A stretch of DNA of 64,000 nt. It comes from Gerris lacustris. Taxonomy: Eukaryota; Arthropoda; Insecta; Hemiptera; Gerridae. Below, in pieces: positions 36,725 to 50,279 of the stretch (positions are counted from its first letter, which is position 1; the number at the start of each line of letters is the position of its first letter). Under the pieces are notes generated by a model. The model was given only the letters and a program-made list of their open reading frames with translations. It was not told the DNA's origin and searched no databases. The position numbers and the translations under genes are program-made. Where the stretch lies: contig OX578277.1 in assembly GCA_951217055.1 (NCBI GenBank), positions 63,148,388-63,212,387 of the forward strand. Reading direction: 5' to 3'.

Positions 36725-37355
36725 TGTTTATTTTTTATATACCTACATAATATGTACCTACCTATATTATAGGAGTTTCACAGCTGAGTGATAAAAAAAC
36801 AATTCAACTTTTTTATTAATATTAAAATCTCAAACATACTTCCTTACTTGCGTTGCAAATCTATTTACGTTAAAATAAATAAAAATGGGTCTTAAATTTA
36901 ATTATTATATTCTTGTCAGACGTTTTAAAATTATTATAATGTTGTTTAATTATTTTTACATCTCATTATGCGTTTGGTTATTGATTCTTTTTCAGAGGTT
37001 AACCAAATTAAAAAGAGTTGATTAATTTTCCCATATGCTCAGAATATGGTCGAAAAATGTTTATTTAAAATAGAAGCAGTTATTCACTCTGCTATTAATG
37101 ATCAGACAAGCTAAAAAATAACTGAAGCGTAGGAAACTAGGTAACGACTCAAGTTAACACTGCAGTAATCGACTGATTTACTGCGTGTTTTGCTACTGTA
37201 AACTAACAGTTAATAAATTTACCCTGCTTTGGAAATGTCACGCATTAGTATTTAACGGATTCCTGAAAACTTTTTATTGTATTAATTTATTGGACTAATA
37301 ACATATCAATCGATTAATATTCTTATTGATGTCCTGGTGAAACACAATCTGGGTA
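36725..37355. other. AT-rich DNA, no gene seen
   Basis: No supported feature. Confidence 0.45.
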
Positions 37356-37356
37356 C

Positions 37357-37709
37357 TGGCTCTGCCGCTCTTAAAAGTAAAAAAAAAACATTAAAATGAA
37401 AATTGTATTGGTTCTAAGCAAGGTGTCAAAAATCTAAGTACATTCCTAATTTTAATTCTGCCCAATTTGAGCCCTATCTCAACTCCCTACTACAATAAAC
37501 ACTGCAACTATTTCAATACAACGAGTTTTATCGTTTTATTGAAATGGCCGCCTGTACTATTTATCATAGGAAGTTGAAATAGGGGTCAAATTGCGAAAAC
37601 ATTGAGTTAAAATTGGGAATGAAGCCTGTACTTTGATTTTTGATATCTAGCTTAGAACCAATAAAATTTTCATTATACTTTTTTTTGCCTTTTGAGGGCG
37701 GTAGAGCCT
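37357..37709. repeat. Foldback repeat, about 350 bp
   Basis: Imperfect inverted arms of about 145 bp, 37357-37500 and 37560-37709. Outer ends are GGCTCTGCCGCTCTTAAAAG against GGCTCTACCGCCCTCAAAAG. Inner landmarks are TTGGTTCTAAGC and CAATTTGAGCCCTATCTCAA. No coding capacity. Confidence 0.75.
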
Positions 37710-37719
37710 TAAGACATAT

Positions 37720-38955
37720 CTCTAACAAAATATAAAACGCAGTATTTTTCAACTTAACCAGTAAAAAAAACCCAAACAAAGAGCATTTGTATTTGTGGCC
37801 TTGACCTTGAAAAATCTCATTTGCAACAAGACAAATACTACGGATATTTGTGACCGCGATAAAAATTAATAGAATGAGTTGTTTTGTAATTCATTTAACA
37901 CCTGTTACATTATTTATTTATGACGGTCGATGTTAGAAAAATTTTAGTGTGTAAAAAATATGATTATGTATCCACAATTGTAAGATATTAAAATTTTACA
38001 GCCCTACATAGTTCAATTGTGAAATATTTAGGAGAGTAAAAATATGTATTTCAAAATGTAATAGTTTGTAACATTAATAAAAATAAATTTAAATTTATTT
38101 CGGGATTTAAATCCCGAATAATTATATACATAATATATCGATTTCAAGCAAGATCACATTTTGGTATTTTTCATTCTCATTTTTGGACTCAAAGAACCCT
38201 AAAGCGATCAAAATCGGATTTGGGCGCCTTCAAATACTTTAGTTATACACTAATATGATAAGGTAAAAATTGTATTCGGAGTGAGATAAGTTGGAAAGAA
38301 AGTTTATTTGCTGAACGTTTTAAACTATGTGTCAATAAATTAATCAAAAAATACTTATTAGAGCTCCGAAGTTGCTAGATCATGTGGCCTCAGTAAAAGA
38401 ATCAACTTTACCGTTCTTTATTTCTTCAACTGGTCAAATTCTCAACATGAAACGTCTCTGGTGAAGAAGAAGTTTTTGATAAACTGAAACCAAATAATAA
38501 TAATCAATAATAGTTTAAATGAACAATGTTTTTGTTAATATTTTTTTTATCATCAAATACTGGGTAAATTCTGATAAATTAGGTTATAATAAGCTTATGA
38601 AAATATTATGAAGAATTTGTAGGGTGTAAAACTTGCAAAATTATATTATTTTTCGATTGGAGTTCATACATTGTTGTATAACAACAGCAGTTATTATAAA
38701 TTTGGCTGTCCGTACTTTACTTGATATGTTTTATCAAATAGCTTCCATTGATAATAAAATTAATAGTAATAACTAGCAGTTAATAACATTGACTAATTAT
38801 CGTTGTTTACGACGTTTTTAAATGTTAAATTCTACAATACAACAGTATTGTTGTATTTGGTTGATTTAAAATAATCACAAATCACAACACTTCCTATTCC
38901 TTGTTTAGCTGTTACTGTGGCCACTACTTACTTAATGATGCCTCCTTTTAATTTC
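37720..38955. other. AT-rich DNA, no gene seen
   Basis: The sequence near 38205 (AAAGCGATCAAAATCGGATT) resembles arthropod interspersed-repeat text but no boundaries are visible. Confidence 0.4.

Positions 38956-38956
<1 letters not shown>

Positions 38957-39032
<76 letters not shown>
38957..39032. repeat. (TA)n microsatellite
   Basis: A pure AT array of about 75 bp. Confidence 0.95.
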
Positions 39033-39037
<5 letters not shown>

Positions 39038-39039
39038 TA

Positions 39040-42000
39040 AAAGTTATGAAGAATTAATATTATTAATTCTATTGTGTAATTCCACAAGTTGTCCATAAGT
39101 TTTAGATGTTACGGAATTATGTGTTTTTAACTGAATGTGAATTGCAAAAAAGTAATTTACATATTCCCCTCTCCTGTACAACTTGGTCTGACTTTTTTGT
39201 TTCTTATTTTTTATTGGCACTGTTTCATTATAATGTGTTGTCATTTACATAGGAAGCATGTCATTTGCTTATGGTTTTGTGAAATGGAGGAAGAAATCAT
39301 TTGTTTGATGTCATTACCAATTAATACTTGAAGCTCAAAAGCATCAAATGGCAATGAAAGCTAACAAGTGTCATAAAAGTCCTAACGATTTATTATTTAA
39401 GAAGATGTATTTTATAGACTGGATTTATGTAACACTTATTTGTATTTAAAACGTGTAAATTTATGTGTATTTATTGATTCCAAAACTTTAATCTGTGTCG
39501 TCAAAAAACATGTGTAAGTTGTTTAGATTTATCTTTTGTGGAAGTTACTTATAAAAGATATAACTCCTAGCGTAAAAATGATCAATTTATTATTAAGCCG
39601 CAATATCAAAAGTATTTCATTCAAACTGGCTTAATCTACCTTATCATTAGTGAAAACATTTTTTGTGAGAGTGTTTTGACAATAAACTGTTTATTTTATT
39701 TTATTTTTTTCTTTGAGTTATACCAACCAGTATTATTTTTAATATGTCTTAATTCCTCTATTAACAAGGTTTATGCCTTATTTAAATGTTAAATCGCGCT
39801 ATTTAGCGTGCCAGGATTTCTCAGTTTCTTCTATTCATTAGTTTTTTCTAATTTAATTGTTTATAGAGATGAGAACTAATTATAACCAAGTAGATTTAAT
39901 CTCTCTATAGCGAGTTACTTATTTTAAACATTCAGGGGTATCTACCGTTTTAGCGGTATTGGTATTATTCGTCCTCCAATTTTAAGGTCATTTCTAGCTA
40001 AAATATAAGTTTTAAAGTAACAAATAAGGACTTACACACAGTGAATTTGTTGTTTCGCCGGTATGATCGGAAGCAGACTGAAAAAGTGAGGAAAGGTGAA
40101 GGAGCCAGGTGGCAACCAAGATGACGAGGGGTCCGTAAAAAAATGGGAACCCCCTCTACAATGATGTCTACCATCATGGTAAAGCATACAGGGAGGGGGG
40201 CATTATTTGCTATATTATACCTTAACATAACCGTCTACCTTTATTTAGCACTAACGGCGCTTTGTTAACTTAATAGTTAATTTAAAAATAAGCTCTTAGC
40301 CTAAGAAATTATTTGTTTTGTTTCCTCTTCAAATTTTTACAATTCCATAAAAGTTGATAACTCCCATGAACTACCTGAATTTAAACCTATTTTTATTGTA
40401 CTCTGGTATAGCTTCCTACAGTGTAGTTTTATTTTCAGTTTAAGATTTTTTATTTACTTTAAAATATTAGTTTAAGTAGACTATCATGACCACGAGGTCA
40501 AAGTTAACAAATTATATATTTCTTGGTCAATGACCTGACAACCATTTTCCAAACCCCGGTTTTTTATACTATCCTTCCTAAATATCCTTTTTCTATGCCG
40601 CTTATTCTTTATCGTGGTTTCATAGATGAATTACTATTGTTAACGTTTTTCTTCTAGATAATATCTATACTTCTACCGATTTAAAGAAAATCTTAATTAA
40701 ACTAATAATGTAGATATGATTATTGTCACACCTCATTAGTAAATTATTACACAGACCGGCTTCAGCTAATCTATTTTGATCATAATTTTTATGCTGATCA
40801 ATTAATATGGTTTTGTTATTAGTTACGTTCTGCATCTTATGGTCTGATTAAAAAATTATGGTTTTCTCGTTTTCATTAAAAAACACGGATTAAACTGCAT
40901 AGTAACCCCCAATTTTAATAAAATACCGGCCAAAATTATTTAACTTTGAGCCATATTATAGGTAATACTATTAATATATATATATTTTATATATATATAT
41001 ATGTGTGTTTGTATATTTTTGTGTGTGTATAGATAATAATAATTGTAATCAGTATATTTATTAGTTCTTTTAGTTCTATCCACGGCCAAAAAATTATTTT
41101 TACTGTCAAACTTTTAATAAACAGAACTTAATAACAAAGGTTTCTGTAGTTATAGAACCTTTGAAATAATCAAGGTTTTTAGTGTCTGTTGAGTATTATA
41201 TCTAAAACCTGATGTAAGGCCAAGAATCTCCATTACAGATCTTTATCAATTATTTTAACTCATTATACTTTTTTAAGATTATTAATATGCAAACGCCCCT
41301 AGGGGACCATTTATTTTTATAAAAACAGTAATTAAAATTAAAGTAAATAAATAAATTAATATATAAAATATAATAAACAAATACCACGACGACTACCGAT
41401 TTATCATTTTCATCTTTACAACCTTCCTACATTTTTGTTAAGGTCAATGGGCTTCACATACAAATACCCTGCGGCTTCTAAAAAATGTTTGGATTCTGCC
41501 TTTTTGAATCTATGATGATCTATCTATATTTTTTTTTGTAAAATTACCTGAAAATCAAATATACTCTACTAAAATAAGTATGGATGTATAGTTTAATTTT
41601 AAGATAACCGAAACAACTTTCTTATCTTTTTTACATTTTTAAATTCTTATTATTTTACTTGCATTAGAAGATCGAAATACTAGTAAAACTAATGTTATAT
41701 TTAATATATTATACTGTAATATAGCTCAAAGATATACTGAAAACCCCCGGACTTAATCGTCAACTTTGTCTATCTTTTTCTAATTTGATTTATATATGCT
41801 AATAAAATGTAAATTTTTCATTATATTTCTCTCTTAAGTCTATTTATTACTAAAATAACTTTAATAATTAATTTATAATGTGTCTAGGGATCAATTTGAA
41901 TGCAGTGTAATTATGTATTGGACTCTAAATGCATTTTTTGGCTGTAGCGTAATGTTATTGACTTTCTATTCTTACAAAGTATAAAAAACAAAAACGGTCA

Positions 42001-43990
42001 TACCCTTGAAATATGACGTTTGGAATCTAACTCGACTTGAATTGACCATAATGACATATTTTAAGGTTCAAGATCGTGACGCTAACGTTTTTAGTTTTCT
42101 ATTCGCGTTTCTTAGGGATCTTGAATAATCGACACATATTTAACTTAAACATTTCAATAATACTCAAACGTTCTTATAAATTTGTTGTCCAAAATTTAAT
42201 ACATTTTAATATTTTAGTAGAGTTGTAACTCGATCTTACACGTTAATTAGACGCACACACACACGTTGGTTAGTATAATTACTAACCAATGGAAAATTAA
42301 AAACGATAACATTCAATTATTAGAAATAAATGTATAACCTTTTGAATCATCAATTTAAAGAAGTTTTTATAAAATTTAAACATTAATTTAACTTTTAAAC
42401 AAGGTAGTCACATTAGATTTGATTGTATTATGTGTTAATTGGTCATAATATAAAGTTTTAAATTATTTCAAGGTTTTTTATCGGGATTTTTTTTTTTTAA
42501 ATCGACATTTAATCGCGTGATAATTGCAACTTGTGTGAACAATATATATTCTTTTTATGTACATAAAACTAACAACCCATTACTTTAAATAAATAGCCTA
42601 ATGTTACTTATAAAATGTGAGCTGTCAAAAAATGAACACTTTGTTGAAATTATAAACCAAAGTAGAATTGATTTTACTCATAATTTTTATACATAAAAAA
42701 AAAATTTGTTTGTTATGCTTTGATAATAATAGAGTGTAAAAGATATATATTACTTATGTATTGCAGTTTCAATTAGTCAAAAAATATATTATTCATTAGT
42801 CAGTATTTTATAAATGAATAATTGAGGTTTTAAATTACATATCTATAAAATAATTATTATACATGAATACATATTTATGGGAAGATTATTTTACTTTACT
42901 TAGAATACCGTAATAATGATCATATGCAAAGCCCATGTTATCAATCAAATTTTATTTTATTATAAAAATGAATAAATGCATCTTTAATTTAATTTTCTTG
43001 TTTATTATTTTTTAACAATTATTAATTTGTTTCAGTGTCTAATTAATGTGTCTATCTCGCGTGTAAAACATTCTTTTTTAAACACGAGATCAATATCAAG
43101 GTACTGCTCCTGAGTTTTTGCAATACGTTTTGATTTATTTTATTTGGGGAAAAAATAATGAATAACATACATTGTAACATAATAGTTATTTACAATTCTA
43201 TTGTATGTTATTAGTTAATACTTAATTATTATTTAATTAATTAAAAGAACTAATAAATAATAACATTTAATTTGATGAAATTAATAAAAATTTGGTATAA
43301 TTTTTTTATAGTAACCGGCTTTTAATACAGCGTATAATAGGCTGACACATTTAGTCTTATATATCATATTTCGAGGTGCCTCTATATAATAGTGTAAATC
43401 TTATGTTTCTCATCTATTTCAGTAATAATTTGATGTAAGTAATTTGCAACTCTCATTGAAATACATGATCCAGGCTTGAAATACATGAATTTAAACAATT
43501 TCAGACGTACATCCTGCAGTTACTACTGCTAATTAACTGTGTTCTAACTTGTTGCTGGTAATAGTATTGCTTGCTAACTACACTAAGATTGATTTAAAAG
43601 CTTAGCTTAATGCTATAACTTCTCCTTGATTCGCAGTTTTTGGTGTCATGTTTCAAAAAAAAATAAATCATTGTCAAGCATACTTGCATACTCCTTGTAA
43701 TGTTTTCTAACATAGTTATTGATGTGGTTTGAATTTCGTCCTTGTTACGGTATTTGAATTCTTGGATCAGTAACCTTGTAGAATATATAAGGTTTTCTTA
43801 ATTTATATTTTATGATCTTTTTTTTCTCTCGGTATGAACTTTATTTCTAGAAATGTATTTACTAGTACTAGTTATTTAAAATGAATTATTCTGTCATTGT
43901 AAATGTTTTATTGTTTGTTTTTTTTCAATGTTTAATTCGTACGGAAGTGGTTATATTTATTTTTAAATATTATAAACTATTTTAACATGA
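39040..43990. other. AT-rich DNA, no convincing gene
   Basis: ORFs at 39044-39244, 39137-39331 and 39998-40228 are short and unrecognised. A GC-richer patch at 40050-40210 has a CCCCCTCT...AGGGAGGGGG pairing. (TA)n tracts near 40975-41000 are short. Confidence 0.4.
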
Positions 43991-43999
43991 TGATAATCA

Positions 44000-46900
44000 G
44001 TTTTACTCTTTTAATTCCTGCTTTAAATTATATAGGTTTTTTTAAAATGCAATTTGAAAATTATTATCTCGAGAAAGTCTGTTAGAGAAGAAGAATGGTT
44101 TATAATTAACCTGGTTCGGACGGAGAAGACGAATAATAACTTTCCTTGGATAACCTTATCAGGTTTTCAACCGTAGGATCAACCGGAATACGAAGGGAGA
44201 CTACGGGATGCAAAAATGTCCTGAGAAATATTATACACAAAATAAGACCTCTAAGAAGTGTGAAAAAAATATATTATATCCTGTCAGTTCAAGAGGGCGA
44301 CAACAAAAATAAAAGGGGTGGTGTCCTTTATTTAAAAAAAGAAAAAAGCTCCCGACAAGAAATAAACGGTGTTATCTCTCCTACCGCCTCTTAAATCATA
44401 AGGTTTGCTTAAATCCTTAAAACCGGAGGAAAAGAAAGGGGGATGCCTGGAAAAAATATCATCCAAAAAGATACAGAATAACGTTAAGATAATATTCATG
44501 TAACACTCCTGAAACAAGTAGTAAAAAAAATAATCGAGGTTCACCCTACTTATGTATAGACACGTAACCTTAATTCAAAATCACCTCTCAATCAATTTAA
44601 AGATGCTATTTCTCAAAGGAAGTGTGCTCTTCTTTTATCGACTATGTAATAAAAGCCATGTTTTATAGTCAACGTAATTGGGGAAATAGACTACTTGTTA
44701 CTTTATAAACTTGATAAAAAAAAAATCAATATAATGATGGAAAAATTTAGTTAATACTATTGAAAATAAACTGTATTTGGGAAGTGTTGAATGAATTCAT
44801 TAATTTACACTTACAGCCACAATTCTTTAAAATTAATCATTTTCTTTCTTAGTGTGTAGGGATATAATGCCGAGAGGGATAAAACTGTATGAGTCATTTT
44901 ATAAATTAAATTGAACATTTTAGGTCAATTAGAATTAAGTTCAGTTTGAACTTATTCCTTTGCATCAAATTATAAATTATCTAAATAATATTCTAGTATG
45001 TATTTTGGCTTTGTAGCTTTAATGAGATAAATTGGCTTAATCCCTTTCTTTAATGTCGAATTTTTCTATTTAGTCTAAATAAAGTTATTTAAATATTTCA
45101 TTGTTTCTTCTCTATTTTTTGTAGTTAAATATTGAAATAAGGATTTCATAAGGGAACAAGGGACAGAGGATGGCTCTTGGATTACTTTCACCTTCTTTAA
45201 GGAGTAATTTAGAACAGGTTTTCTTGTATAAGGTAACGATGCGAGGATTCCATGAATCAATTTCCGACACCGCTGCTTCCTTGCGGCCAATATCTTCTCT
45301 ATAATCTCTTAGATCTCAACTTCGATTGAACCTTGATACTGAAAAATAATTTTTCCCCTAATTTATTTAAACATTTTAGTGATTCACTTTAATTGTTAAT
45401 GCCATGGTAAAGAGAAGGACACCTTAATGTTTGGAGCTCGCCTGTTCGGAATAAGCTAAGGTTATTCATCCGAACTCTCAAAATCCTCAACGGAGGAATT
45501 GCGTTTACATTTTCTATTTTCTTCTTTGCAATTAAGAACGTGATACGATTTCCTATTTCGACAGTATCACGTTTTTTGACAATATGTTCTTTGGCCTTTA
45601 AGAATGTCAATAAGTATGGTATTGAACTATGGAAATATTTTCTTTTGTCTACTTTTGTTTGAGCTATCTTATATAAGTTTTTTTTATTTAGATTAACCCA
45701 CTTTTTTGCTTAAAACGGGGTTAATTTAATATATTTTCTTCGATATTAGATTTTTTATTGTTTTATTCAGCTGATTTATTCTTTTCAACTCAAGTTATAC
45801 ATCCTTCATTCGTTTTTCTCATCGTAAGCGTATATTTTGTAAGTTGGGTAGAGTCGTAGAATTGTCATTGTAGATTCTTGGATTATTTCTTAGTTTCCTA
45901 ACTTCTTATACTCACTTTATTCCTCTTAACTCTTTCTAATTGTCCTCAAATGTTGTCACTTGCAGAATACGCCCTATACTTCCGGCAACCTCCTTGGGAT
46001 ACCTCTTGTAGTTTTAAGGCAGTAAATCAGGGACCCTATATCTGCCCGTTTGTTTTATAACCCCTCCTCTATACCCCTCCGGAACCATATTGATTTACGT
46101 TGGGCTCTGGCCTTTAACCTGCTTCGTATGGGCTACTGAGATACTCTCTCACAAGGTTGCAACATAATCTCGTGAACCCATCGCCTAATCTCTTCCAAAC
46201 AAATTTGCCGAATATTATAATAGAAAGCTCAAGATAACAACGCTGAATAACACCAACTTCATCAAAGGGCCAATTAAAGTTTGAAATTATTATCTACTAT
46301 AATAATTAACGCTTCTCATTAAATGTGTTTAAACTATCAGCTAATCTTCCTCCTCTTCAGATTTATTTCCTTAAGATTACTAAAATATCTTATCTTTAAA
46401 ACGAATGGAATATTATTTTAACTCAAAATATCGTTAGCTATCATCTTCTAATCTGTACCATTTTTTTTAATATATCTTTAGAGTTTAAATAATTTGTTTT
46501 CTCATTACTTTAAATTAAAAGAGAAGGAAATTCTATTCTAAATGTTAATAATAGTTTATATCACGATAAATCACGGTTTTATAAATAAAAAGAACTGTTA
46601 CAACATTCATTTTACTTTGCTGTCTTTGACTTTACTTCATCGCGAAAGTTGTTTTATTTGTTTAGCAATAGAATACTTTTTACATATTACAAAAATGATA
46701 ACCCTGCGTAAAACTATATCTTTTGTGGTTGGAATTGTGGGGATCATATCGTCTATTTCTTCTTCGCCAATCAAACTGACTCGATGATTCGTGATTGATG
46801 AATGTATTGTAGGTATATTTGAGATGTCTTAAATACAAGAATTGTTTCTCGATTGTTTCGATCGGAGTGCATGGTTTTTATTCTAGGACGTGGCTAGCGC

Positions 46901-47070
46901 CCGATTTCTAGAAGTATTGTCGGTTTGATGCCTAGAATTATGTACACGTAATGTTGTGGAACCTTTAATTATTTTTGATCACGACTTTCTTATTATAGGG
47001 ACAATTGTGCAAACGCTAACGTTTATTAAAAAAAAGAAAAAAAAAACTAAGAAGGGGGTTTTTATTGTTC
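44000..47070. other. AT-rich DNA with short unrecognised ORFs
   Basis: Plus-strand 44146-44394 (82 codons) and minus-strand 45389-45610 (73) and 45075-45290 (71) are the notable ORFs. The two minus-strand ORFs follow each other and are basic, but no family, promoter or splice pattern is recognised. A GC-richer patch at 46010-46200 is also unexplained. Confidence 0.35.
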
Positions 47071-47076
47071 GAACAG

Positions 47077-47160
47077 GGCCGCCAACGGAATAAATTATAC
47101 TGTGGCAGTGTCGCGTGTCTCAGGCCTAGAATACCGAGGACCTGCTATGGCTTCTCAAAT
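47077..47160 (+). repeat. Possible solo hAT-type terminus
   Basis: CAGGGCCGCCAACGGAATAA resembles the start of hAT elements, and GC-rich text follows to about 47160. No matching inverted end is seen downstream in the window, so this may be a truncated copy or chance. Confidence 0.2.
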
Positions 47161-47164
47161 GAAT

Positions 47165-48735
47165 ACTCTTTTACTTATTTTGATTTTGTATAGATAAATA
47201 AGTAGGGATTAAAAATATTATAAAAAAAAACCGTAAAATATATACTCATATAAATAATATCAAGTGTCTTCTGAGCTAAGATTCATTAAAAACTACAAAC
47301 GAAGCTAGGACAACAAGATTAACGTTTCGAATAAATAATTTTCCAACCTTCTACCATTTTTTTTGCATAAATTTTAACGGAACGCGTATGTAATATACGA
47401 GTAACTAGTTTTTGAAGTACATAAATAGCCCATAATATGCAAATTGATAGGTATTCATATCTCTACTTAAGTACAGTCCAACACAAAACCTATTTCAACC
47501 TATTTGGCTTGGAACGTTGTATTTATTTAGTCATTTACATGATATTTAATAACACTTCATGATTATATTTAATTTTAAATGGTAACTCTTATTTTTACAG
47601 AAGCAGAAACAAAGTTGCATTTTAAGTAAAATTAATGATTAACTCACTCGTTTCTTGAAAAGAAGTTAATTTATGTAGTTTATAAATAGTGTTTAATACA
47701 ATTAGAGCTGAGTACTTTGTAGTCAGAAATAAAGCGTATAGAGAATTACACTAGTTTATAGTGGGATTGTGATTCTCATCGTAAGTCAGACGTTTCTACG
47801 TGGTTCGGTACTTTTGAAAAGCGCACCTTGTCGCTTGTACATTATCAGCGGTAGACGCCATGATATGTATGCGGTACGCACCGTTGCCCCATCTAAATGT
47901 TCTTTCGTTTTTTGGGCTTTGTACATGTGAAAATATAAGTGGTTATACGTAAACATTAATAAAAGTTGTTTGTATATTATAGCGAAAAGAAAGAAAAAAT
48001 ATTATAAGAAAGATATAAAAAAGTTTAGCTTTAAGAGTTTTGTACTGAAACTATACATAATTTTTAAATGATGAAGTGGTGAGCACAATATTTTCTTGTA
48101 TAATAATATACATTTTTATTTATTTGTTTATTTTATTATTTATCGACTGCAATTTTAATTCCACCTCTAGCAGCTTTTTGTTTATTTTTTATTATTATTA
48201 TTGTTTTATTGACTGCAATTTTTATTATTTTAAAAGTTATTTCTGCAATGAAAGGTATGTATATTGTAATTTTTTGAAGATTGCGAAATATTGTGATTTT
48301 AATAAATAGGTTAGTAGGACTTGTGAAGTATTTATAGTGCTTTATTAAGTATAATATTATCATATTTTGGGTTGAACAATTTTTAACTTGAGGTAGATAG
48401 TTATCAGCTTATTTTTATGGTTTCATTGAACCTGAACCGGTTGTTTCAAGATTGTTTTTTTAATTTTAATTTAGTTTTTTTAAAATTTGAATTAGCATTC
48501 GATCGCTACAAATTATTTTTTGAAGTCATTTATGCTTCGGTGTATTCATTTATATCCTATATTGGAATTTTTAATGGACACTTTTAAGTCAGTAATATCT
48601 CTAAAATGAATCAGATTGTATTAGATGTGAACCTGTTATGGTATGATCGAGACTGCAAACTGAGACAAAGATCTCAAACATCCTATAAACAAAGATATTA
48701 GACATGACAATGACATTAGCAGCTCCTTGAAATAT
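47165..48735. other. AT-rich DNA, no gene seen
   Basis: GC-richer patch at 47770-47900 without an ORF. The overlapping ORFs at 48076-48363 are low complexity. Confidence 0.4.
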
Positions 48736-48739
48736 ATGC

Positions 48740-48965
48740 CCTTTTTTTCTGGGTCAGGTGGATGACATGACGGAGCGGGTCCAGGCTGATGTGTTGCTTA
48801 GGATGAGGGACAAGGCTCGCTTCAGTCCAGAAGGAAGATAGGGCGGGCACTATCCTCGTGGGGTGGGGCCGCGGGTACTGGAGGAATGCGTCCAACAACC
48901 AAAATGAGACATCCCACAGGGCTTACCGACAATAAAAAACTACGACGGCACCTTAATAACACATC
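48740..48965 (+). other. GC-rich exon-like patch, unrecognised
   Basis: A pyrimidine tract ending in CAG (about 48740-48758) precedes a frame reading VDDMTERVQADVLLRMRD, RFSPEGR and then a stop. After that stop the same frame continues with GPRVLEECVQQPK. The composition and possible acceptor suggest an exon or decayed coding element. I recognise no family. Confidence 0.2.
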
Positions 48966-49689
48966 ACATTAGACGTATACCTGGAATTCTTTTACCCAGT
49001 CTCGTCTACAAAACTCGAGCCCTTATTTCATTTTCCGACTACCTGACTATTCGATTGCCAAAATAAAGTCGATTATCGGCCATTGTTTTTCCTCGAGTTC
49101 TTGATCTAGTCCGTCTAACTGGAGCTCCATGGGAAGAATCGGATCTTTAATTCTGCTCACATACATCCTCCACCAAGGTCGTGTTTATCCCTATTGATTA
49201 ATGTCCGCAACTTGTAATTTGCAGAAAACCTTTCCCCCTTAGATTTTTTAATAAATAACTCTTAACTTGTTCTGCACAAGTGGGTTTAATTCGATTCTCT
49301 TCTTGCACTTTCAGTAAAACATACGATTACACGACTGACTTTGACCCTAACATTCCCATGTCTTTTCGTTCGCTTTTTTTTCTAGAGTTCCGCTCCCAAT
49401 TAGAATTGAACTCAAATCATAAGTAATTATAGGCTATTGAATATTATTACCTCCCTCTTGTTTTATAAGCCTTGAGGTCATTCCGTTTTTTAAAATAGAG
49501 GAAGCTATTAAGAAACTAAAACAAAATAGTTAGATTTTTATCATTTTTACTATTTTATATAGTTTTTATTCTTCTATCGCAGAAGATACAAAGAAAAAGT
49601 ATGGTGATAATGATAACCCATATAAAAAATTTTGATGTCCCCTTAGTCCAAAACAGTTGTTTTTAAATAATTTCTTTTCTTTCTTCTGT

Positions 49690-50275
49690 AGTCTATGAAA
49701 TGGACCGATTTTGATGAAAATTGGCATAAATGTAAATCATTCCTCGAGGCGAAATCTAGAAATTAGTTTTAGCTATAATTTGGAAGCACAGCCTCCCATA
49801 AACTTTGAAGTACCTACGTGATTTTTTAAAAAGTAACCCGTTTTCTCGAAAACTATTTTAACCGGTATAAGTCGTTTCCTCGGAAAAATAAACTTGCTGA
49901 GATATTGATAAAAAAAAAAAATCTTATTTTGCTAATTACTGAAAAAGAAATATAAACAGTCACCTGTCGAATATTTTTTAAATATTATTATTAATAATAA
50001 ATAAGTTGATTATAAAAAATATTTTTAAAAACAAGCTTTTATTCGTAATCTTCTCAGCAAACCCTTTCATATATGGCCATGCTTAAGAAATAACTAGTCC
50101 GCCATCTTGGGATACCCACCATATTGGATTTAGAATGGCTTCACTAACCTTACTATGCATTGTCATCCAAACTAAATCTGTATGCAAAATTTCAATTCAA
50201 TCGGTTGAGGATAACTGCTTTAAAATTCAGTTGCAAGATTTGGCCCGAACATACATTGCAAGTTAAATAAAAGCT
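49690..50275 (+). repeat. Probable retroelement-derived repeat region
   Basis: Phrases such as GGACCGATTTTGATGAAAAT, CAAAATTTCAATTCAATCGG and CATACATTGCAAGTTAAATA are typical of the 3' regions of arthropod interspersed repeats. No reverse transcriptase coding is seen. Boundaries are not resolved and no second copy occurs in the window. Confidence 0.3.
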
Positions 50276-50279
50276 TTTA

